Source: Bacteroidales bacterium (GTDB taxonomy: Bacteria > Bacteroidota > Bacteroidia > Bacteroidales > UBA1715). From it: a stretch of DNA of 60,721 bases. Below, one piece after another: positions 54,417-60,721 of this stretch (its first letter is position 1; every line of letters starts with the position of its first letter). The notes under the pieces were generated by a model that had not been told where the DNA came from, did not search any database, and was given only the letters and a program-made list of their open reading frames with translations. The translations under genes and the position numbers were made by a program. The DNA is taken from positions 1 to 60,721 of the forward strand of contig JAQICB010000104.1 of the NCBI GenBank assembly GCA_027858745.1, read 5' to 3'.

Positions 54417-57400
54417 ATGAATAATTTATTTACATATCGTTTTGCGTTTCTGCATAAATGCTTGTCGTTTGTGGTGGTTTTTTTGTTTGTTGTAGGGGGG
54501 AGTTTTGCGGCAACATTTACAAGTTCACAATCAGGCGATTGGAATAATTCAGCAACATGGGGTGGTGCTGGAGTCCCTGGCGCAGGTGATGATGTCGTGA
54601 TAGGTGGTAATTGGTGGCATGATATTACTGTTGATTTAAGTGAGGTAGAATGTAATAATCTTACATTACAAAATGGTGGAGAATTGATTGTAAATTCTAA
54701 TACTGTTATTGTAAATGGAAATTTAGTTTGTTCACAATGGGATTATTCAATAACTTTTACTTCAGGCGGTGTTTTGAAGGTTGCGGGAAATATAGATTTA
54801 CAAGGAGTTAACGATGTTGGTACAATACAAGGATTTCATAATTCTTCTTTAGGAACTCTTGAGTTGATAGGTTCAAGTGTGCAAACTATAAATATCGTTA
54901 CTTCTGGACATGTAATAGGTGCTTTAAAGCAGAGTGCTTCTTCTTCTAATAACTTTTCAATAAATGGTAGTGGAACTTTGACTTGTTATACATATGATCA
55001 AAATTGTAATAGTGTTAATTTGGTGAATGGAGATTCTCAAATTATTGTAGGTGCTGGTGGTACTATAAATACTGCTTGCTATATTCCCACAATCACCACC
55101 TCCGAAACAACATTATCAGGATTTGGATATTGTGAGGGAGCAGCTTCGTCAACTTCTACTTCTGACTTATTTACTATTAGTGGTGAAAATTTAGTTGGCA
55201 CTGGGAATATTACCGTTACAGGAAGCACCAATTTTGAGGTGTCTACAGATAATAGTACGTTTTCTGCCTCTGTAACATATGCATATGCTAGTGGAGTAAT
55301 TACCGCTCAACCAAAAACTGTGTATGTGCGTTTAAAATCATCAGCAAGTACAGGTTCATATAATGAAAATATTACGGTAAGTGGTGGTGATGCTGATTCA
55401 AAAACCGTTGCATGTAGCGGTTCAGTTGATGCTCAACCTGTTGGTGGTTCAGTGTCAGGTGGAACAACTATTTGTTCTGGTAATACGAGTGAAACCCTTA
55501 CATTAGCTTCTCATACAGGAACAATTTCGAAATGGCAGTATTCTAATGATAATTTCTCATCCGATGTACATGATATTGCTCATACTAGTACGACATATAC
55601 TTCCGGAGCTCTTACAGAAACAACCTATTTTCGTGCAATTATTTCTAATGGTATATGCTCAGATGCTCAATCTTCAAGTACAACAGTTACGGTATTATCA
55701 GTACCAACAGGTGGAACTGTATCCGGCGGTTCTACTATTTGTGAAGGAGAGACAAGTGGTGAACTTTCATTGTCGGGACACAGCGGAAGTGTTGTGAAAT
55801 GGCAATCATCTACTGACGGCGGTTCAACGTGGTCGGATATTGTGAATACCAATACTACGTATACATCAGGTGCCCTTACACAAAATACTGATTTTCATGC
55901 GGTGCTTACAAATGGAACGTGTACCTCAAATTCTGCTTCAGCAACAGTTTCGGTTGATTCAGAACCTGTTGGAGGTTCTATATCTCCTGCTTCTAATACT
56001 ATTTGTGAAAGTGAATCAACCGGCACGTTAACATTGAGTGGTCAATCAGGTACAATTGCTGAATGGCAAAAATCAACTGATGGTGGTTCAACCTGGCCTT
56101 CGATTGTTAATACGTCGACAACACATAGTGAGTCTTTAACTGAATCAACTGATTTTCGTGTTGTTATCTCTAATGGTGTTTGTGCCGATGTATATTCATC
56201 CTTATCAGAGATAACAGTTGTTGCTGCACCTACCGGTGGTACTGTGTCAGGTGATGCTGAAAAATGTGAAGGTGAAACGGTTACAGTAACCTTGTCCGGT
56301 CATTCTGATGATGTTCAAAAATGGCAATCATCGACTGACGGGGGATCTACCTGGTCTGATATTGTGAATGCCACTACGACATACACTTCGGATGCACTTT
56401 CGCAAACAACAGTTTACAGAGCTGTTTTAACAAATGGAACCTGTACTACAAATTCAGCAACTCATACGGTAACCGTAAATGCACTTCCTGCGATATCTGT
56501 GCATCCTTCAACAGCACAACAAGATGAATGTAAGAATGTTGCTGCAGCTGCATTGTCTGTTACTGCTTCAGGAGCAGGATTAACCTATCAGTGGTATAAA
56601 AATACTTCGGAATCGAATAGTGGCGGCACGCTAATTTCGGGAGCAGCTTCTTCAAGTTATACGCCTGTAACTACAACAGCCGGTACGTTATATTATTATT
56701 GTGTTGTTTCAGGAACTTGTTCACCTGCAGCCACGAGTGATGTCTCAGGTGCTGTTATTACCAGAGAAATTCCTACGGCAACAGCGAGTGCAAATACACC
56801 TTTATACGAAAATGCAATATTAGAATTGTATGGTGGGCCGTCCGGTATGGCTACATATTCATGGAGCGGACCAAATAGTTTTTCGAGTAATGAACGTAAT
56901 CCAACGGATATGTCAATTTCTTCTGCTGATGCCGGAGACTATACTTTAACTGTTATGAGTTTGTATGGCTGTTCAGATGATGCAACAGTAAATGTTTCAA
57001 TAAGCGAGGCTACTGATTTTTATTACGATGGAAGCGGAAGTATTGCTACTCTTTCAAATTGGGGAACAAATACCGATGGAAGCGGAACAAATCCTACTGA
57101 TTTCACCTCTGATGGACAAACCTTTAATATTATACACAACAGTACAACAACACCTACATTGGGTGCTGCCTGGTCAGTTTCGGGGAATGGATCTAAAGTT
57201 GTAGTTGGAGATGGAACCAATGCAACTAATTTTACTATACCTGCTGCATATTCATTAACAACAGGAGGTACTGTGGATGTCGATGTGAAGAATAATGCAA
57301 CACTTACCATTACAAATGCAAGTTCTCCAAGTTTAGGATATCTTGCAAGTGGTAGTACCGTAGTGTATAATGGTAGTGGAACACAAACAGTGAAAGGAGC

Positions 57401-60400
57401 AAATTATTATAACCTATCTTTAGATAATACAAGAGGTGGGGTAACAGTTACTTTAGAAAGTGGAACAATTTCAGTATCGAATACTTTTACCGTAAGTGGT
57501 CTCGGAACCTTGGATTCTGATTATGTTATTTCTGCCACTGATAATACATTTATTTTTGATGGTACCGGAGATCAAGATATTCCGGCATTTCAATTTAATA
57601 ATTTGCATACTGAGTTAGGTGGAACAAAAACAGTGACCGGTAATATTATAATTAATAACAATTTGAAAATAGGTGCTATTTCTACCTTAAATGGTGGTGT
57701 TGATAAAACGATTGAACTTGCAGGTTCAAGTAGTGTCGTTACTATTATAGGTAGGTTTACTCCGGGAACAGGAACTGTTGAGTATACTAGTGCGAGTGAT
57801 GTAACAGTTGGGGCAATGAATTATAATAATTTGAATTTGTCAGGAGGAGATAGAACATTACAATCTTCAAATATTATAGGTGTTGCAGGTACATTTACTC
57901 CTGGAGCGGGTTCAAATACAATTGATGGAAGTTCTATATCATTTAATGGTTCTTCTGCTCAAGATGTGCCGGCTTTTACTTTCAATAATCTTATTATTAA
58001 TAATACATCTACCGGTGTTACGATGCTAGGAAATGTCTCAGTTGCCGGTATGTTAACGATGACAGAAGGAGTGTTAGATGTCAATTCAAATATACTTACT
58101 ATTACGAATACCGATGCAAATGCCGTATCTGATGGCTCGAAAAGTTCATATATTAATGGTACACTTTCAAGAAATATTGCTGCTAATTTGAGTTCTGCAT
58201 CAGGAACGTATAAGTTTCCTCTTGGAGTAAGTGCAGAATATTATGGTTTTTCCATAAATACTCTCACAACCGGTGCTTCTGCTCCGGTAGTGTCAGTTGA
58301 TGTGACTGTTGCAAATCCATCAGGAACAACTGATGTTTTACTTACCGGAATTAGTAATGCAGAATATTGGGATGTTTCGTATACCGGTGATTTAACAAGT
58401 GCAAAAGTTACTTTAACAGACTCTGCCGGTTTAGGTTCACATAATGCAATAGGGCATGCTGTATCTTCAGGTGGTGAGTATACCTCTATTTTTGGCTCTG
58501 TTTCCGGAAACTCTATTATTAATTCAGAAGTTACGACGTTTAGTTCATTTCAATTAGCTACACGATCAATATCTACAGTTACATATGTGTATGACTGTAC
58601 TGGTGATTTAGATGATAATACCAGCTGGATTCAAGATGAAAATGCGAATGAGACAATTGATGGCGGAGAAGTAAGCAATCCTGCTAATTTTTCCATTGAT
58701 GATGCTACGTGGATAATTGATTGTAATGTAACGTTGAGTTCAGATTTGAATATTAGTGGTTTTAATACAACATTGCAGATTAATGCGAGTAATACTCTGA
58801 CAGTTAATGATAATGTTTCATTAACCCTAAATGGTGATTTAGATCTTCATGGAAATATTGTTACTAATGAAGGTTCGTCTATAGAGCTTTATGGTTCTAG
58901 TAGTCTAGCAATGGGGTCTTCAATTGATAATACCGGAGCTTTATCTTTTTATGAAGATGTTATTATTTCAAAAGCATCTATTGTCAATAGAACTCTCGGA
59001 ACAATAAATGTAGATAATGCTGATTTTACTTTTTCAGCAGTTGCCGAATATTCTCCAGTAACGGAAACACAATTTGTAAATTATGGATATCTTGAAGTAG
59101 TTAATGGTAATTTTTCGGTGTTAAATGCTGTTGGTGATGAATTTAATTCAAAAATATTTGTTGATTTCACTAATGCGTCGGGAGGTTATATTTTGGTTGA
59201 TAACACATTGGCACCAACTAAAGAGGTTAATTTTACAAATTTAGTTTTAGATGTAGATGCTGTTTCTTTAGAAGCAGGAAGTACTTTTAAAGTAAAACAT
59301 TCAGATGTAGACATGGCTTTATTAGCAAGTTTATCTCCAAATTTATCAGGTCATATAATTGTTGAAGATGGAGATTTGTCAGTTCATGAAAGTGGTGGAG
59401 GAACAAATTTTACTGTTGACTTAGTTGAAGGAGGTATTTTTCTTTCTGATACTGACGATTCCGGTGATGGTATTTTGAATCTTGGCGAATCGGGTGGCGC
59501 TATGACTTTTAATGTTGAAGGAACTGTGTATGCCGAAGGAATTGCTGTTGATGATGTTTTAGGTGGAGGAAATTCAATAAATGTAAAAGATGGAGGGGCA
59601 ATGTTTGTTGGGAATATTGGAGCATCTTTGCCTGATAGCTATACGTACAATTTAACTGTAGAAGATGGAGGTACTTTAAATTATTGTGGTAATAAAACAG
59701 CGTCCGGTGATGATGTTGGTACGGTTGATGTTGGAGGAACACTTAATTATGCAGAATCATATTACACAACGCAAACGCCTGACTCTCAGTCTGATTTTGA
59801 TGTGAGTGGTAGCGAAATTGCATTGTATAATTCTGCGGAAGAATGTTTGGCGGCATTTGATGCCGGTGTTTCCGGAGATAATCTTCTCCCCATAACTCTA
59901 ACCATGCTTTATGCTGAATGTGGAAATGGTGGTGTTATTATTCATTGGCAAACAGTTTCCGAGGAAAATAATAGTCATTTCACCCTGTATCGTTCGTTTG
60001 ATGGTATCAATTTCGAGGAAATTGCGGTTGTGTTAGGTGCCGGTATTTCCAATGAAATTATTAATTATGAGTATACAGATAATCCTGAACGTGATGGCTT
60101 GGTTTATTATATATTAGAACAAACGGATTTTGATGGAACAACTACTCAGTCAAAAATTATTATGATTCATACCTGTCAGGATAAGAATGAAAACATATTC
60201 CGTATTTCTCCTGATGAAATTGTGGTTGATTTTGTGAATCCCTATGAGGTGAATTATGTTGTGATAACATCTGTTGACGGTAAAATTGTTTACACCCGTC
60301 AATATGCCGGAAAAAAACAGGCAGTTATTCCTAACCGTTTTACAAGCGGTATATATGTAATTACCAATTATACACAATCGTTTATTACCAGTCAAAAATT

Positions 60401-60413
60401 CATTAAAAAATAG
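54417..60413 (+). CDS. Giant T9SS-exported surface protein with Ig-like repeats
   Basis: I chose the ATG at 54417, giving 1998 aa; a TTG eight codons upstream is unlikely. The signal peptide is near residues 14-32 (KCLSFVVVFLFVVGGSFAA). A G8- or polycystin-like start follows (SATWGGAGVPGAGDDVVIG). Residues of about 340-690 hold four Ig/PKD-like repeats of about 87 residues, with repeated KWQSSTDGGSTWSDIV. Long beta-solenoid stretches continue to about residue 1830. The last 80 residues are a T9SS type A sorting domain (VITSVDGKIVYTRQYAGKKQ, FTSGIYVITNYTQ). Length and repetition suggest an adhesin. Its ends and start are intact. Confidence 0.88.
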   Translation: MNNLFTYRFAFLHKCLSFVVVFLFVVGGSFAATFTSSQSGDWNNSATWGGAGVPGAGDDVVIGGNWWHDITVDLSEVECNNLTLQNGGELIVNSNTVIVNGNLVCSQWDYSITFTSGGVLKVAGNIDLQGVNDVGTIQGFHNSSLGTLELIGSSVQTINIVTSGHVIGALKQSASSSNNFSINGSGTLTCYTYDQNCNSVNLVNGDSQIIVGAGGTINTACYIPTITTSETTLSGFGYCEGAASSTSTSDLFTISGENLVGTGNITVTGSTNFEVSTDNSTFSASVTYAYASGVITAQPKTVYVRLKSSASTGSYNENITVSGGDADSKTVACSGSVDAQPVGGSVSGGTTICSGNTSETLTLASHTGTISKWQYSNDNFSSDVHDIAHTSTTYTSGALTETTYFRAIISNGICSDAQSSSTTVTVLSVPTGGTVSGGSTICEGETSGELSLSGHSGSVVKWQSSTDGGSTWSDIVNTNTTYTSGALTQNTDFHAVLTNGTCTSNSASATVSVDSEPVGGSISPASNTICESESTGTLTLSGQSGTIAEWQKSTDGGSTWPSIVNTSTTHSESLTESTDFRVVISNGVCADVYSSLSEITVVAAPTGGTVSGDAEKCEGETVTVTLSGHSDDVQKWQSSTDGGSTWSDIVNATTTYTSDALSQTTVYRAVLTNGTCTTNSATHTVTVNALPAISVHPSTAQQDECKNVAAAALSVTASGAGLTYQWYKNTSESNSGGTLISGAASSSYTPVTTTAGTLYYYCVVSGTCSPAATSDVSGAVITREIPTATASANTPLYENAILELYGGPSGMATYSWSGPNSFSSNERNPTDMSISSADAGDYTLTVMSLYGCSDDATVNVSISEATDFYYDGSGSIATLSNWGTNTDGSGTNPTDFTSDGQTFNIIHNSTTTPTLGAAWSVSGNGSKVVVGDGTNATNFTIPAAYSLTTGGTVDVDVKNNATLTITNASSPSLGYLASGSTVVYNGSGTQTVKGANYYNLSLDNTRGGVTVTLESGTISVSNTFTVSGLGTLDSDYVISATDNTFIFDGTGDQDIPAFQFNNLHTELGGTKTVTGNIIINNNLKIGAISTLNGGVDKTIELAGSSSVVTIIGRFTPGTGTVEYTSASDVTVGAMNYNNLNLSGGDRTLQSSNIIGVAGTFTPGAGSNTIDGSSISFNGSSAQDVPAFTFNNLIINNTSTGVTMLGNVSVAGMLTMTEGVLDVNSNILTITNTDANAVSDGSKSSYINGTLSRNIAANLSSASGTYKFPLGVSAEYYGFSINTLTTGASAPVVSVDVTVANPSGTTDVLLTGISNAEYWDVSYTGDLTSAKVTLTDSAGLGSHNAIGHAVSSGGEYTSIFGSVSGNSIINSEVTTFSSFQLATRSISTVTYVYDCTGDLDDNTSWIQDENANETIDGGEVSNPANFSIDDATWIIDCNVTLSSDLNISGFNTTLQINASNTLTVNDNVSLTLNGDLDLHGNIVTNEGSSIELYGSSSLAMGSSIDNTGALSFYEDVIISKASIVNRTLGTINVDNADFTFSAVAEYSPVTETQFVNYGYLEVVNGNFSVLNAVGDEFNSKIFVDFTNASGGYILVDNTLAPTKEVNFTNLVLDVDAVSLEAGSTFKVKHSDVDMALLASLSPNLSGHIIVEDGDLSVHESGGGTNFTVDLVEGGIFLSDTDDSGDGILNLGESGGAMTFNVEGTVYAEGIAVDDVLGGGNSINVKDGGAMFVGNIGASLPDSYTYNLTVEDGGTLNYCGNKTASGDDVGTVDVGGTLNYAESYYTTQTPDSQSDFDVSGSEIALYNSAEECLAAFDAGVSGDNLLPITLTMLYAECGNGGVIIHWQTVSEENNSHFTLYRSFDGINFEEIAVVLGAGISNEIINYEYTDNPERDGLVYYILEQTDFDGTTTQSKIIMIHTCQDKNENIFRISPDEIVVDFVNPYEVNYVVITSVDGKIVYTRQYAGKKQAVIPNRFTSGIYVITNYTQSFITSQKFIKK
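55437..56484 (+). repeat. Four tandem Ig-like repeats (about 264 bp each)
   Basis: Repeats begin at 55437, 55704, 55965 and 56229. Each encodes a PxGGxVSG opening, a Cys, a WQ-S-TDGGSTW core and a second Cys near an NG-C motif. Repeats 2 and 4 are clearly the most similar, which suggests recent duplication or recombination. Confidence 0.75.
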
Positions 60414-60426
60414 GTTTTAATTATTA

Positions 60427-60721
60427 ACCTGAGTTCGACGTAATTTTTCGAGTTCAGATTAGCTCCGCTGAGCTCGTCCTTTGTCCTCGGTTGATATAAA
60501 AAGTTGTTTATCAAGGCAAATTATTGAATAATAGCGAGCTATTGTGAAATAATTTAACGCAGAAAAACTGTTTTTTATGCAAAGCATACTTTTTACGCTT
60601 ATAAACAGCAATCTTCAGCTCAAAAATAATTTAAAATAAGCCGTTATTATTTCATTATTTTTGATTGAACCTCACTATTTATAAGCGTTCTGAACCTAAA
60701 AAATTATATCGAACTCAGGTT
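60427..60721. mobile_element. 295-bp element with terminal inverted repeats (MITE-like)
   Basis: The left terminus (60427-60449) and right terminus (60699-60721) are inverted copies over 23 bases with 21 matches, both starting AACCTGAGTTCGA. The similarity continues less well to about 33 bases (60427-60459 with 60689-60721). No transposase or other ORF of useful length lies inside. An internal palindrome AATAGC-GA-GCTATT is also present. This looks like a miniature non-autonomous transposable element or a deletion derivative of an IS. The window ends exactly at its outer edge, so target-site duplication cannot be checked. Confidence 0.65.

Noticed and set aside
1..60721. CRISPR arrays
   Set aside because: No regularly spaced short repeats with unique spacers were seen on reading the window.

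Overview
The window looks like Bacteroidota DNA, probably Bacteroidales or a related order, though I cannot place it more precisely. The signs are two type IX secretion (T9SS) type A sorting domains, one gliding-motility-type C-terminal (CHU_C, type B) domain, a BspA-like leucine-rich protein with a BACON domain, strongly AT-rich DNA, and several promoter -7 boxes that match the Bacteroidota consensus TAnnTTTG. The chromosomal genes are those of an ordinary acetate-producing heterotroph (pta-ackA, purA, purM, relA/spoT, ribBA, manA, tex).

Positions 1-28.3 kb look like an integrated accessory island. Its right edge is a tRNA-Arg(TCT) gene at 28330-28403 (minus strand). The open reading frame of a large serine recombinase (26763-28424) runs into that tRNA in antisense. 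Inward of the recombinase lie a 62-residue orphan ORF, a two-gene AbiEi/AbiEii toxin-antitoxin operon with an 18-bp inverted-repeat operator touching its start codon, and an 849-bp AT-rich spacer with degenerate repeats. Beyond these is a 23.7-kb block of twelve co-directional, tightly packed minus-strand genes (23956 down to 238). The left end of the island is not visible in the window.

The 12-gene block is the most interesting part. It starts with a phage-type lysis set: a GH108 endolysin, two tiny proteins, and a holin-like membrane protein. Four large proteins without signal peptides follow: a 1471-aa protein with four peptidoglycan-binding-like repeats and a lysozyme-like end, a 2082-aa beta-rich protein with a coiled coil, a 1733-aa protein with carbohydrate-binding-like and FN3-like parts, and a 619-aa tail-fibre-like protein. 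Interleaved or downstream are a secreted CBM9-like protein, a GT-A-like glycosyltransferase, a T9SS-exported LRR/BACON protein and an alpha/beta hydrolase. No capsid, portal, terminase, sheath, tube or baseplate gene is visible, so this is neither a recognisable prophage nor a complete contractile injection system. I infer a lysis-released or cell-envelope-associated giant-protein system; its function is unknown.

From 28.4 to 44.25 kb all genes are on the minus strand and look like core chromosome: purM, a secreted unknown, purA, relA/spoT, a CHU_C protein, an inactive/active pair of M16 peptidases, a nitronate-monooxygenase-like flavoprotein, ackA, pta and a phosphohexomutase. A divergent intergenic region near 44.3 kb carries a 22-bp palindrome. 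From 44.5 to 60.4 kb all genes are on the plus strand: a DUF2721 membrane protein, tex, a TatD-like hydrolase, a START-like protein, an LptF/LptG permease, two glycosyltransferases, ribBA, manA and a 1998-aa T9SS surface protein with Ig-like repeats. The window ends exactly at the outer edge of a 295-bp element with terminal inverted repeats. This is probably a MITE-like repeat that may also mark a contig break.
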